From Capronia americana (taxonomy: Eukaryota; Ascomycota; Eurotiomycetes; Chaetothyriales; Herpotrichiellaceae), in NCBI GenBank assembly GCA_016110215.1, contig JADWQD010000006.1:1302001-1366000 (forward strand): a stretch of 64,000 nucleotides of DNA, written 5' to 3'. Position numbers and translations under genes: made by a program. Below the pieces are notes generated by a model, which was not told the DNA's origin, searched no databases, and was given only the letters and a program-made list of their open reading frames with translations. Below are positions 43,452-55,920 of this stretch, one piece after another. Numbering within the stretch: the stretch's first letter is position 1; every line of letters starts with the position of its first letter.

Positions 43452-45741
43452 TCATGACGCAACGCCCACCTCCTTGGCCTGAGCGATCATCATGTTCAAG
43501 ATGTCCCTCTCCTTGGGCGAGAAATCGCGCTTCAGCCCGGCGTCCGTGGTCAGGCAGCACATGTTGCTCTCCTCCAGCTGCCAGGCGCCCGGGTCGCGGA
43601 TGTCGCGCGGCTCAATGAGATAGTTCTCGAACTTGCCAAACTTCTTCTGCTTCTTGTCCGCGAACTTGTTGTCGAGCAGCCACCCGTTGAACCACAGCGG
43701 CTTGCCCTCCAAGTCGAGGTGCAGCAGCTGGGGAGAGCAGATCGTGTAGTTGGACGGCTCGGGCCGGTCGTCCTGCTGCTGCCCGGCAGCCGACGCCGGG
43801 TCGGGTTCCTCGACGACTTCGTAGTCCTCGATGATTTCTTGGCCCGCCTCGTCGCGTTTGGGTTGCCCGTTCTCGTCGAGCACGAACCGCTGTTTCTTGA
43901 CTAGTTTGGGTTTGGGCGGTTCGGCGGGCTCGGGCTTTTGCACCACGCCCATGGTGCCGGCGTCGCCTTGGTGGAATGAGTAGTCTTGGTCGCCGACAAG
44001 TTCCCAACCAAGCCAGAAGGTTTCTTTGTCGCCTGGAACAGGGAACGGTTAGTATGGGGGGACGAGGCAGAGGGGCGGTGGGGATACAAGGTACAGGGAT
44101 AAAATCAGGAATTCGGGACGACAGAAACATACCGTATACCATGTCGTAGACACCGACGCGACCTTCCTCCTTGTTTCCGTCCCGGTCGGGACCGTTCATC
44201 CGCGTGACGAACAAAAGGGCGATAAAGTGGCGCCACTTGTCCACCACCACGACGCCCGACTCCTGCATGTGCCCGCTGTCTCCGGTCCACATGCGGCTCT
44301 GCTTGACTTGACGGGAGATGGGCTTCGGGAGGATCTGCTGCAGCCAGCGCTTCTTGTTCTCCGGCATGATGAGGCGGTCGCGGAAGAACAGGGCCCCCGC
44401 CTTCTGGTACCCGGGGTCCTCGAACAGCGTGGCCGGGTTGACGAAGAACAGGCTGTCGGCGTCGATGAAGATGACTTCGCGGAAGCTGGAGTGCAGGATG
44501 GCGAACGGCTTGGCCGCCCAGCCGGCCAGTTTCCAGCCCTCGTCGTTGACCATCTGCGCGATGTCGCGCGTGATGACGCCGTCGAGACTCTCCAGGTCGG
44601 AGCGGTAGTCTTCGGACAGGTCCGAGTCGCCCAGGTACATGATCTCGATGGGGAGGTCGCAGCCCAGGTTGCGGAACGTGGGGATGATGGTGAGCAGGAA
44701 GGGGGCTTGGTCATCGCCGGCCGTGAGCACAATGCCGCGGCCGCCCTTTTTGAAGTGCGAATGCAGAGTCATGTGGTCGGGGAAATACGGCGCCGTCCAG
44801 GGGAAGAGCAGCTGGCCGAACTTGACCAGGAAGTACCGGTACGCTTCGTACGAGTGGATCGTCTGCGCGAGGGATGTCTCGCCAAATTCGTCGTCCGCGG
44901 GCAAATGCTGATGATGCCTCAGGTACTGGATCACATCGTCACGGACGTAGCTGCCACCCTCCTCGTCGAACGTGAGGTGCAAGTTCTCCCACGCTTCGAA
45001 GAACTTCTTGTACTCCCGGACGCGGAGGCCCATCTCGCGGAGTTTCTCCTTGCCGGTACCTTCAACGGGGCGGAGCAAGTCCCTGCCTTCCATTTCGCCG
45101 GGAAGCAGACTGATGACGCGAGCGAGCGCCTTTTCGAATTTGGGACGCTCTGAGAATGAACTAGGGTTGGACAGGAACTTTGGGGTGCCCGAGAGGCCGG
45201 AGCCTTTGGCATTGCTGGAATAGGGTTTGGGTTGCGCGGCCGTGTCATCGTCGTTTGCTCCAGCGGGGTGTTCGTCTTCCAAGTCGGCTTTTGGAGGGCC
45301 TCTTGGCTTTTGAGGCGACGAATCCACATATTGACCTGCAGCGTCGGTTCGCGGGATTGCGGCTTCGGCGGGAGGAGCTTCAAACCGTACTTCGCCATGC
45401 TCATTGGTGGCTTGGTCCGGCGAGAGATGCTGCTGCTGCTGTCGCTGTTGTTGTTGGCTAAGAGGTTCATTCTGAGATGCATGGAAGGCAGGATCGGAAG
45501 TCGATAACGCTCCCTTATCTACTTCCCCGGGCGCTACTATCTGCGGTTGTATTGATGAATTGGGGGCCCCGGACGTAAACAGGTATATTAAAGGTATGCA
45601 TATTAAAAGAAGTATCGCGACGGCTCCTTGTCGTGATCGGAGATTTCGTCGTGCTGGTCCCGCATATGGTAACCCGGGAAGAGAGCGACCCTCCTTCAGC
45701 GGCGCATGCCTTGGAGTAAACATTGCTCCGGGCGACCTCAT
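43452..45741 (-). CDS. Mnn1-family alpha-1,3-mannosyltransferase
   Basis: Exons 45741-44133 and 44032-43452; 100-bp intron; 729 residues. Type II Golgi membrane glycosyltransferase expected to add alpha-1,3-mannose to glycans. Seen: a basic cytosolic tail, signal anchor AVAILLLICIPLIYLFT (about 40-56), and a Gln/Pro-rich stem to about 190. The catalytic domain includes GRGIVLTAGDDQAPFLLTIIPTFRNLGCDLPIEIMYLGDSDLSE, a VIFIDADSLFFVNPATLF segment with the metal-binding D-x-D (DAD), and MWTGDSGHMQESGVVVVDK. The second exon supplies DKETFWLGWELVGDQDYSFHQGDAG, conserved in the family, then a long insert. The frame reads past the donor for 180 further codons on the unspliced strand, but the spliced frame restores family motifs and ends at TGA 43452. 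Confidence 0.9.
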
Positions 45742-46708
45742 CGGCGAAGGGCAGGGTGGTTGATTATAGAATGCCGTCGATCCTGGCGAGAGGAGGTCAA
45801 GTCGAAGTTGTTGTTAAGCCACCATCCAGAAAATAAAGACAGCCTGTCCAGTGGCGAAACACGCGTTCCAGACGCGACAGGGGTGCGAGGTATTCGTCGC
45901 GCGCAAATAATCCAACAAACAGCAGCTCTAGTCTATCTGGCAGGCATGGATGGGTGCACGGTCGTAATCATGGTCGTTGCTGGCCGGTCTCCAAACCCAA
46001 AATGATGGCGGAAGATGGCATGAAGGGATGTCGTTGGAAAAAGGAGCTGAGCGTGCTGAACAAGGGGGGTAAGAAGAATCGTCAGGTTTCAATCAAGCGA
46101 AGCCCCGATCGAATGATCCCTTGCTCCATTCCGCCCCGTTGGGGTTTAGCCCACCATTGCCCTTCGCATGGATCCTCGCCTCCACTTGTTTCATTTGCCC
46201 CCGTCGAGCCCCCTTTTTCCAGCTAAGGTTTGATCACATCATCCATGCCCATCCAGAATTTCTGATGCTTCTTCTGCGGTGTTTCCTTGCGTTCAAACCC
46301 ATGTTAGCATAGCGTTCACCTCGTATTTTATTTGTGCCGGATGACCGTTGCTGCCGTCCGATGACTTGCATGAGATCCCTGCTGGGGAGATCTGCGGCTA
46401 ACCTTGAAGAGACCCGCCTCGCACGGCTATAAATAGGGAACCCCTGGATCCGAGTATATATATCCTTGCATATCCTCCTATCTCGTTTATTCCTCATGTT
46501 GCTTCGTAGCGATCTAGCAAGATCGCCTCGAGCAGACTGGTCGGTGTCGTGCAATGCAGGAGACCGGCATGAGTCTGAAGCATGTCGCGCTCTATTCAAC
46601 ATTGCTTCCACCAAAATCGACAATACTTTTTGATCGAGCCGATGGCGCAGAGTTCAACAGCTTGATCCGTCACCACCGGCAAGGTCGTCACACATTACCC
46701 TCGACTGA
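45742..46708. other. Spacer, promoter of the mannosyltransferase
   Basis: No gene. A TATA-like element (CTATAAATAG) sits at about 46428-46438, but too far from any start to assign. Confidence 0.4.
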
Positions 46709-48289
46709 TCATGCCATCCTCTGTTTTGGCAGCGTCGGGATCAACAGCCACACACCCAAACATAGCACTAGCGCCGCCAGTATGATGGGCTGTAACACCT
46801 TAACTCCCGCGGCATTGGCGATGGCACCGACAGCGAACGGTAGTACACAGGCACCACTCGCGCCGAACGCGGCTGCAAACCCCACAGCGGCAACGTGCAG
46901 CCGTTTCGGAAGCAGCTTTGTAAGTGCCACAACCGCGGCGGGAAACAGTGGTGCCAGGAAGAATCCCAATAACCCCACCATCACTGCACTGACCACAAAG
47001 TTGGGTATGAGCCAGAACAGCAACTGCAACGCTACGCTGCAAACAAGGTAGGTAGCCACGGCGTGTTTCTCACTCTTGAAGAGGCGAGCTGTGACGAAGC
47101 CGAGGACCAGTCGACCAACAGTGATCCCGAGCCAGAATCCCATGGATGTGAGACCAGAAGCAAAAGGACTTCCCTTTCTGACACGGAGCATAAAAGTCAC
47201 AATCCAGCCGCCGATGCTAACCTCAACCCCAACATAAATAAGTAAAAAGACCGAGGCAAGAATCGTCACTTTGTTCTTGACCGCTTCGGCGGTCTTGCTC
47301 TTGCCCTTTGCTCTCTTTCCAAATGGAGACAGCTTGCTAAGGATACCTTTCTTTGTCGCTGGTCCACCGTGGCTATTCGATTCGATACCGGTCGGAGTGC
47401 TCGAGCCCGAAGAGTCGATGTCCGCCGCTCGAGGGTGTTCGGCGTTGAAGGCTCGGGCGTCCGCTTTCCAGAAAGTGCCGACAAGAAGAACGACCTCGAG
47501 AACTGCCGCACCAACCATGAGGTAATAAAATTCATACCAGTGCCAGCCCGCTTTTGTCACTAGAGTGGTTGCAATCAACGGCGAGAGGGCCGCACCGAGT
47601 CCGTAGAAGCCGTGCAGGAAACCAAGCACCTCGTTTGCGTTGGCCATATCACCAATCCAGGCGTTCCTGTCACGACGTTTAGCCCTTGTTTGTAGAAAAG
47701 GAAGTGGAAGACCTGAACCTACCACCCGCTGTCGCCTAAGCCGTTGCCGAACCCGGCGAGGATGAACACGACCACAAGCACAGCATAAGGAGGGTGAAGA
47801 CAGATGGCAGCTAAGGGCGGAGGTCAGCTGAGGCCATATTTCGAAGTTGACACACTGACTGTAAGCGCAGACATGCGACACACTCATTATGATCGCAACT
47901 CCTCTTTGCCCATAGATGGTATGTATATGATTGTTCAACAAGGCGGACATGGTGTAGCCAACAATCGGCGACAGAAATACAAGACTGATGACTGTGTAAT
48001 TGACATGATAGTATGTTTCGAGGTACGGGATCAAGGCTCCATACGCGCCGTCATTGGCACCGAGGATGATAAAGGAGTAGAAGGTCGCTAGGCACCGCCA
48101 CATATTGATGCGTGGTGAGTTCCATTTCTGCAATTGAGGAGTAGCAGTCGTAGGAGAGGGCAAGGCCCCGGCTGAGACATCTTCATACACAGGCACGTCC
48201 TTCTCTGAGTTACTCGGCTGCTGAGGGTTCGATCGCATCTCAAGAACGACCGTAGAGCCGCCGCCAGACGAAGAATCGTTGATCCGCAT
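46709..48289 (-). CDS. MFS transporter of the fungal Bsc6/fucose-permease-like group
   Basis: Exons 48289-47860, 47810-47723 and 47666-46709; introns of 49 and 56 bp; 491 residues. The splices restore the sixth-segment region AVLVVVFILAGFGNGLGDSGW followed by NAWIGDMANANEVLGFLHGFYGLGA, the most conserved stretch of this fungal family. A long hydrophilic tail (about 60 residues) precedes the first segment (RCLATFYSFIILGANDGAYGALIPYLE). A basic central loop separates the two halves, and about twelve membrane segments can be counted. The unspliced frame also stays open through both introns, which can mislead gene callers into a 526-residue model with a nonsense stretch in the middle. Substrate unknown. 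Confidence 0.85.
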   Translation of the reverse strand: MRINDSSSGGGSTVVLEMRSNPQQPSNSEKDVPVYEDVSAGALPSPTTATPQLQKWNSPRINMWRCLATFYSFIILGANDGAYGALIPYLETYYHVNYTVISLVFLSPIVGYTMSALLNNHIHTIYGQRGVAIIMSVSHVCAYSQCVNFEIWPQLTSALSCHLSSPSLCCACGRVHPRRVRQRLRRQRVVGSGLPLPFLQTRAKRRDRNAWIGDMANANEVLGFLHGFYGLGAALSPLIATTLVTKAGWHWYEFYYLMVGAAVLEVVLLVGTFWKADARAFNAEHPRAADIDSSGSSTPTGIESNSHGGPATKKGILSKLSPFGKRAKGKSKTAEAVKNKVTILASVFLLIYVGVEVSIGGWIVTFMLRVRKGSPFASGLTSMGFWLGITVGRLVLGFVTARLFKSEKHAVATYLVCSVALQLLFWLIPNFVVSAVMVGLLGFFLAPLFPAAVVALTKLLPKRLHVAAVGFAAAFGASGACVLPFAVGAIANAAGVKVLQPIILAALVLCLGVWLLIPTLPKQRMA

Positions 48290-48863
48290 GTCGAAACCCC
48301 TTCAAAGGCAAACGTCAAAATCAAGAGCGAACAGAGAAAATGAAAGCTGCGACCTAAATCCTCATTTATGCGAAATGCGAACTCCCCGAAAGGATGCTGG
48401 AACGGGCGCCAAGCTCATATGTCAGAGGGAGAAATACTAGGTTGCAATGCTAATGAGGCAACCTATCCGTTTGAAGTTCTCATGTGATGCGTAGCACCTG
48501 AGAAGTTGCGGTAAGACTGGCATTTGAGAGACGAAAGACCGTTGCAAACAGGTCAAATTGAGAATGAACTCATAACGCCGAAGATCAACCGTCCAGAAAC
48601 AACGGAACACCGAGAGGAGATGGCGGACCGCCGGGCTGTCGGAAGCATCTCCTCTGAAAGGATGAATCTCGCGCAATTGCTCGCTGGAATAACGTAGCTA
48701 ATTACGAGTACGAGGTACCGTGTAGGTTAATCCCAATGTGCGGTGGCTAGTGAAGCCCATTGAGGTTAAGATCAGGGTCTTGAATCATGCTTGGCGTTTT
48801 TGCGGGGTTTGACATGCAGCGCGCCAAGCGCCGCATCATGACGTAGCGCAAACAAAGACGCGG
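48290..48863. other. Divergent spacer
   Basis: Promoter region between the MFS gene (-) and the large GTPase (+). It may hold the GTPase's first small exon (for example ATG 48786 or 48813 with donor near 48843). Confidence 0.35.
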
Positions 48864-51800
48864 TTGTCGGTCTCCGCGTCTTCCAACGCGCGTCCTCCAA
48901 TCGACTTCCTGTCTCGCACCAAAAGCGCTTTCTCATTTCTGAGCAGGCTAATACTGGCTGACAAACTCACCTGTACAGCTACTACGAATCGCAGGCGCCT
49001 CGTTGAACTCCTGCTTCGGACGGTTCCGTGCTGGGATGGTGACCCCACCGTAAGGAACCTGCCCGCTCCAGGGCTCTTATTCGACGCTAACAATCCCAGT
49101 GAGTTTTTCGAGCGGTTGCAGGCGCTTAGACCACCTGATGAGCTGAAGCCTGGCGTGGTATTCGTAGCCATTCTACACTATGACAAGTCCCCCGATGGCC
49201 CGTTTGATCAACCAGACGCCCTGTGGATCAAATGTCGGAGGGAGAAGGATGTCTCTTCTCTGGGTAACGCGTACAGAAGAGAGTGTCCAGAAGCTGGAGA
49301 TTTTGTCCTGAGGCACAACTTCCAAGTCCTTGAGGAGGGTACCAAAATCTCTGCCCTGGCAAACCGTTATCCGCATGACTTCGTCGCTCTCGAGGCTGTT
49401 CCCGTGACGGAGCTCGACAAGCGGAACTACTTGGCTGCCGTACGCTCGCCTTTGAGTGACCTTACAAATGGTGTTAATCGCCCATTAGTCAAACCACAGA
49501 CGCTGAGCAAGTTCAACCATGCAGACCACACCAAAGACTCCCAGCCGCCAACTTCTCAGCATTCTCGAGCAGGGGGGGAACGCAAGGTTACCAATCCTGC
49601 CTTTCCTCCTCCGGGCCTCGGTGTGTCGCCGCAGCTTGGCTCCACGCCGTACACTCCTGGTTTCTCCGAACAAGATGGGTGGGAAGACTTTCTGTTCGAG
49701 CGCCTGGAGGCCGCTAGACGAGATGCCAGTTTCGGCTCGTCTTCACTGCAGCATATGAGCACCCTTTCCACCACTGATGAAATAATCAAGGAGGACTGGC
49801 TAAAATTGGATGAAGGCCAGAAATCTTATTTCATTGAGAGAGCTGGTAAAATCGCAGCCACGTTGCACTTCGACGCTCCTGAAAGCCGATATGCCGCGCA
49901 CTGGGCGTTCTGGAATTTTCGTTACAACAGCTTCGACTACGCGAAACTGGCAGGGTCTGAGGATTACGACATGGACCAGGAAGCTTACAAGCGAGACTTT
50001 GAAGATTCCCTGGCCGCATGGACGAAGATGAGTGGGAACGAGAAAATGTTGTGGGCCCAGCATGTGTCGAGCCACGCTTCTGCCGCACTAAAGAGAGGTG
50101 CCATTACTCAACCTCAGCGGGCTCCCAGTCAAGTGCAACAAACCCAATCAGCCGCTCCTGCCACAGGCATCAAGTCAGAACAGACGCCTTCCCCGAGCCT
50201 CAGAAATGACGAAGGCGAAATCCCTCAATTTGACGGCCCAGCCATGGAAGTAGATTTTCACGTCGACCTCGAAGATCTGCCCGGTTCCTCTAACTCTGCT
50301 CCAATGCGGCTGAGCATGGCCGAACTTTTTGATGGCCGCACCCCAGAGCAACTCGAAAAGAGTGTCAACGAAGGGGTGGCGCTGCTCGGCAGCATCCGAG
50401 CGACCCTGCAAGAACAGCCAAGTCAAGAAGCCACTCAATGGCTCCAAACCATCGAGAATGTCCAGAAGCAGGCCACTCGGTCAAAGACAGTGATCGGCGT
50501 GGTTGGCGCTACCGGTGCTGGGAAGAGCTCAGTTATCAATGCCATGCTCGATGAAGAGCGTCTGGTGCCCACAAATTGTATGCGAGCCTGTACCGCCGTT
50601 GTCACTGAGATCAGCTACAATCATGAAGCCGGGGCACCTTACAGAGCCGAGGTCGAATTTATTTCCCGCGACGATTGGCAGAAGATGCTGAAGATTCTGT
50701 TCCAAGATCTTCTCGATAACTCAGGCCATGTTTCTCATGACTGCACTAATGAAGACTCGGAAAGTGGTATTGCATATGCCCAGATCAAGGCAGTCTACCC
50801 GAGGATGACCAAAGAAGAAATGGAAAACATCACGGTCGACAGATTAATGCAGCATGACAATGTTGCGTGCCTAGGCACTACGCGTGACATTGAATCGGAC
50901 GACCCGATGATGTTCTACAAGAAGTTGCAACGCTACGTTGACAGCAAAGAAAAGACGAACGGATTGAAGGAGAAAGCGAATAAGAAGGACAGCAAGCCCC
51001 GTGAGATGGAATTCTGGCCATTGATTCGTGTGGTGAGACTGTATGTCAAAGCCCCTGCTCTAGCTACCGGTGCTGTCATCGTCGATCTTCCTGGTGTCCA
51101 CGATAGCAACCAGGCTCGTGCAGCTGTCGCACAAGGGTACATGAAACAATGTACCGGGCTATGGATCGTGGCACCCATCACGAGAGCAGTTGATGATAAG
51201 TCTGCCAAATCCCTCCTTGGTGACACCTTCAAGCGCCAACTGAAGATGGACGGCGGCTTCGACTCGGTCACGTTTATTTGCAGCAAGACTGACGACATTT
51301 CAATCACCGAGGCGCAGGACTCACTAGGACTCGACGAAGAGCTTACGCCGATGTGGGAGAAGTCCGAGGAGTTCCGTAAGAGGAAAAAGGATTTGAAGAG
51401 ACAGATTGATGATCTCAAAAACACAAAGTCCGACATCAACGCTGCCATGGAAGCGGCCGAGGAAGAACTTGAAATTTGGGAAGCCTTGCAGCAAGACTTC
51501 AACGAGGGCAAGACTGTGTTCAAACCAACACCGAAGTCACAGAAACGCAAGCGCGAGGATGACTGTGGGCCGACGAGGAAGAAGAAGAGACCAAACTACA
51601 AGGAAGCGGACTCAGACGATGACTTCATCGACGACGGAGACAATTCAGACAGCGACGCAGGATCTGACGACACTTCTTCCAGCACAGGCGAAGATCCCGG
51701 CGTTCCCCTTTCGGAAGACGAAATTATAATGAAGATTGCGGACCTTCGTGGCACCCGAAAGGAAGGCCGCCGCCAGAGGAGTCAGATCGACCAGCAAATC

Positions 51801-53690
51801 CAGAACCTGGTGGGCCAGATCAAAGACCTCGATAACGAATCAGAGCACATCGATGGCATGCTTTCTGCCAAGTGTATCTCCGGCCGCAACGAGTACTCGC
51901 GGGCCGCGATACGACAGGACTACGCTGCGGGAATCCGTGAGCTTGATCAGGAGATCGCAGAGGAGGAAGACGCTGTCAATTTTGACCCGGAAGTAAGTTC
52001 TGAACCCATCGTCACCGGTGCTGAGGCTCTCAGGTGTTGTAGCCTGGAATGATAGTGTTGCACTGCTGACAAACACAGATTGACCGTCGCAATTACGACG
52101 AGGTCGCCCGCAATTTGCCCGTCTTCTGTGTATCTTCTCGGGCCTACCAGAAGTTGAGAGGCCGCCTCCAGAAAGACAAGTCTCCACCAGGTTTCACGCA
52201 CGTCGACGAGACCGAGATGCCGGCACTTCAAGCTCACTGCATCCAATTGACAACCGCGGGTCGCGTGGCAGGGTGCCGCAGGTTTCTAACCAGCATGTTT
52301 CAGCTCTTGAATTCACTCCGTCTTTGGGCATCCAACGATGGTACGGGCAGGACCCTTACGGAAGGCCAGGTCAAGCGGGAAGCTCAAATTCTCAAGGAGA
52401 GACTTACCAAACTCGATGCTGTGAGTAACCCGATTCTATATGTTATCCGTCCAATATTCTCATGTGCTTGTCATACTCCGCTCTTGCTCTAACGTTCCGA
52501 CAGGCCCTTGAAAATGTTGTCACGGCCATCATCGATGAAATTGCCGAAGAGCTACAAGAAAAAGTGTACGACGTCTATCCAACCGCCACTGGAGCCGCCA
52601 ATTCCGAGTCGAATCAGACCGTTCGCAAGTGGGGGTGAGTACATTCCAAATCCCGTAACCGGCCACCCAGAATTCGCCAGTCTTCATTTTTAGTCTGTTT
52701 GGGGCATATGGATGCTAACAACAACCCAGGTCCCCCGTCAACCGCGAAAATATGGCTGCGGGAGGCCTTTTTTGGGCGACATACAAGGCTGTAGTCCGGC
52801 GCGACGGAGTGTTTCACAATGGTAGGGGCTCGAACAATTTTAATGAGCAGCTGGTCGAACCCCTCATTCGCCATCTCGCTGGACCTTGGGAGTCGGTCTT
52901 TGCTCGTAGAATGCCGGGCATTCTCAACTCCTTACCGGCAAAAGCCGGCCAGATCTTGACAACATTCCACGACGAAGTTGAGCGGCGGGCCATCCGCAAC
53001 GGAGCCTCAGTTGCCACCTTTCAGATGCTAAAACACCAGATCGCCGTGTATAAGGAGACGCTGAAAGATGCAATCGTTGAAGCACGCAACTTCATATCAG
53101 GGGGACAGCGAAATATCAATCGAGAATTCGAGCCTCGGGTTCGTGAGCACATGCTGCCCGTTTATTATACATGCACCGCCGAGACCGGACCTGGACAGTT
53201 TGCCAGAATGAAAGGATATATGGACAGCCACGTTGAGCGGGAAAAGTCGACAATGTTCGATGACGCCGTGGAGCACGTCCGCGATCTTCTCAACCAGATG
53301 CTCAAAGAAGTGAAGTCATCCCTCCTCAGCAAGTTGGATGCTGTGCTTATGACTATTGAGAGAGACTACACCGGCGTCGTAGTTGGGCAAGTTCAAGGCA
53401 AGAGCAACCGGATGCTCCCACGTGAGGAACGCATGATGCGAACGTCGGTCATCGGATTGATTGACAGCGCTGAAACGATTTTCAAGCGATCTGTCGGTCT
53501 AGAACCCGAATCAAACGATGAGGCGAAGGCTGTGCTCGAGTCGGATTCCCAAGCACAAGCTGCTTCCGAAGTCGAGGTCAAGCATGCATCGCTTGAACCC
53601 ATGAAGAAAGAGCCTGAGGAGCAAGAGAGCTCTGCTCTTGTGCCGGAGGTTCCTGCGGCCCTTCAACGAGATCTGGTCACTGGTACTTAG
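48864..53690 (+). CDS. Large P-loop GTPase, dynamin/SLIP-GC-like, four or more exons
   Basis: Exons about 48950-51992, 52079-52420, 52504-52634 and 52730-53690, giving about 1,490-1,520 residues. GTPase motifs: GATGAGKSS (G1, 50505-50531), CTAVVTEISY (G2-like), DLPGVHDS (G3, 51084-51107) and CSKTDD (G4, 51279-51296). The wide spacing and the long helical stretches after the GTPase resemble nuclear GTPase SLIP-GC/dynamin-like fungal proteins. Between them lies a coiled-coil, then a basic run (KRKREDD..RKKKRP, possible nuclear signal) followed by a very acidic Ser/Asp tract. The N-terminal 400 residues are a separate unknown domain. The 5' end is unresolved: the frame opens with TTG at 48864 and has no in-frame ATG for ~290 codons, so a short upstream exon is required (acceptor near 48950 or 48980). 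Confidence 0.8.
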
Positions 53691-54306
53691 CCGGCTGCAG
53701 GCACAGAACTGATGGAAGCTGAACAGCCAGCCAAAGTACCTCAGGCCCACGCATGTGGATACTAAGGTCCAATACTAATGCAGCGAAGTGATGGGAGGGC
53801 AAGCACCGAAATCCGACCTTGAGCTGGAGGTTTTATTCAATTGTGTATTGTTAGGCAGGCTGAGTTGCGCGTTGGCTCATCGGAAGCGTCTTGGATATGG
53901 ACGCATCATTGGCCGTAGGACGGTCAAGAGGGCACAGCTTGGATATCTTCTGTGAGATATGGGCAATCGGTGGTTGGCACCATCTCACACGTCCTAGGCT
54001 CAGAGACTCATGTATTCACAGCAAGGCCCTTGTCATCCAAGCCTGATTGTACATTAGTTACTCCGGACATGGATGATATCTCCGAGAGTACCGAGTACGT
54101 TGCTTCAATGCTCGGCTCATCAACGCATCACATTCATGACCTACAGTCGCGTCACACACAAGAGTACCCTCCACCACACTACACTATCCTCCAGTAGTAA
54201 CCTACTGGTTCCGCCCTTCCACGACCCCACAGTCGCGTTACATACAAGCGTTGCTTCCCTCCACCCATGTCATACTACGCTATGTTGGATCCTCCAGTAA
54301 ATAACC
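53691..54306. other. Convergent spacer
   Basis: A ~50-bp motif (CTACTGGTTCCG-CCTTCCAC, with ACACTA-CCTCCAGTA) is imperfectly repeated around 54170-54225 and 54270-54325, the second copy reaching into the 3' end of the next gene. Otherwise nothing. Confidence 0.45.
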
Positions 54307-54907
54307 CTACTGGTTCCGACCTTCCACAGTCTTCCTCATCTCCTCCTCCTGCTGCTTGATCTCCGGCGTGAGGGCGTCTCCAAAGTCCTCCGGCCCCGCG
54401 ACCTTCCGAATCTGCACACTCCCGCCCTTCTTGAAGGGGATCTTCTTGGCCCATTCGACCGCCTCGTCGACGGACCCGAGCTGGACAATCCAGTACCCGG
54501 AGACGAGGTTGTCGAGCGCGAACGGGCCCCGCGTGACGGTCGGCTCGGCATTACCTCCGTCTCCGGCGCTTTTGAAGGTGACGAGTGCGCCCGTGGAAGA
54601 GGGCAGGAAGCCGTCGGCGGAGAGGATGATGCCCGCGTCGACGGACGGTTTGTTGAATGCGTTCATGTCGGCGAGTTCTTCGGTCGTGGGCATCTGGGAT
54701 GTGTGAGTGTGAGTGCGAATATCTACAAGGACTATGACCAACGACGCGGGAAACGCAGGGAGCAGGATGTGGGATGTGGGAAGGAAGTGACAACAGCGAT
54801 CCTAGGTTGTTCCGTGTCTGTTGTGAGAGCACTCGCTCTACGTACATACGTACCTGACCGGCCTCGGATTCCTTGGAGGCATGGACGAGAACGGCGAATT
54901 TAGGCAT
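54307..54907 (-). CDS. YCII-related (DGPF-type) small protein
   Basis: Exons 54907-54854 and 54693-54307; a 160-bp intron, unusually long here; 146 residues. The YCII/DGPF ferredoxin-like fold is found in small dimeric proteins of unclear role, sometimes dehydrochlorinase-like. Seen: MPKFAVLVHASKESEAG at the start, PTTEELADMNAFN, ILSADGFLPSS (the DG-x-x-P segment), VTRGPFA, SGYWIVQLGSVDEAVEWAKKIPF and a C-terminal IRKVAGPEDF. This is the typical fungal form. The first exon is only 18 codons, but its sequence fits the first beta strand of the family exactly, and the donor GTACGT and acceptor CCCAG are clean. No membrane or signal segments. Function is not predicted. Confidence 0.88.
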
Positions 54908-55920
54908 TGTGAAGGCCTCGGTGAAATCGTTGAATGAATCGGTCGAACCGTCAGTGCAATCACGCAAGGTGTACAGGTTCGAGAGGAGTCTGGTAGTGAG
55001 ATGCGGTGCTGTGTGGTGCGGTGGGCGCGGCGCAATGTTTGATTATGTATTGGTGTGTCTGTGTCTGTGTCTGTGTCTGTGACTTCGTCTTCAATTCGGA
55101 GCGATCATTCCACTTGATTCTTTCTCACGCGGGCTTCACGTCGAAGAGTGTTGACTTGGACTTGTTTTCTACTGCATTTATATTGTGGCCACACGCACAG
55201 TCGAGGCACATTACACATTACACTTTACGTATGGTTGATCGTGCCGCCAATCCGCGTGCCAAGCAGGCTGCCTCAGGCTGCCATTGAGGACATTGGTCTG
55301 TGTACTCAAGCCTATCCTTGTAATCGCCTATTGACACACACCCGATGGTCCCTCGCCGCTCTACACTACCAATATAGTTATCCATGGAGAAGGTGTTGAT
55401 TTCTTAGAACATTGGTCAAACAGGTTGGTGGCCTCTGGTAGCCAGAAAATGAATGCCGTTGCTCATAAAGTTGCATTAAGTTGCTAAGTTTCATTTGACA
55501 ATTCCAAGGGTACACTGACTGCGCTCCCAGTGCGGGCGACTTTGAATACGACCGAATGGAATACGGATGTTTCAGAGGTCAAAAGCAGGTACTGTACTGT
55601 CCCTATCTAATGAAGTGATGCAACGCGAAATCACCGCGAAGTCACGTATCCACTAATCATCGCCCGGTACCAAGCCTCAGCTCCTGGTGACGCCTAACGT
55701 TAGGTTCAGGCAACAGCGCCTGCTCGTGATTGGCATTAAGTCGAATCTCAGGAACACCTCCATAGTATGCAACGCCACTTCAAGGCATCATGAGCATGGT
55801 TCTAGTCTGCCCAGTCTGCCTTCATCAACTTCAGCCCCTTGGCACAGATCAGAAACACCCGCTCCATCCACTGCCAGATATTGCCTTCTTGGCCACAAGT
55901 CGTATGAGATGAGGCCACTC
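54908..55920. other. Spacer with microsatellite
   Basis: Contains the GTGTCT array at 55053-55081. No gene recognised on either strand. Confidence 0.5.
55053..55081. repeat. GTGTCT hexanucleotide microsatellite
   Basis: About five copies of GTGTCT, in non-coding DNA. Confidence 0.85.

Noticed and set aside
43612..44132. Unspliced continuation of the mannosyltransferase frame
   Set aside because: Reads Arg/Ala-rich nonsense; the spliced frame at 44032-43452 restores family motifs.
44227..45153. 308-codon plus-strand frame
   Set aside because: Antisense shadow of the Mnn1-like catalytic domain, no domain of its own.
46428..46438. TATA-like element CTATAAATAG
   Set aside because: About 700 bp from the nearest start codon and inside a spacer; cannot be tied to a promoter.
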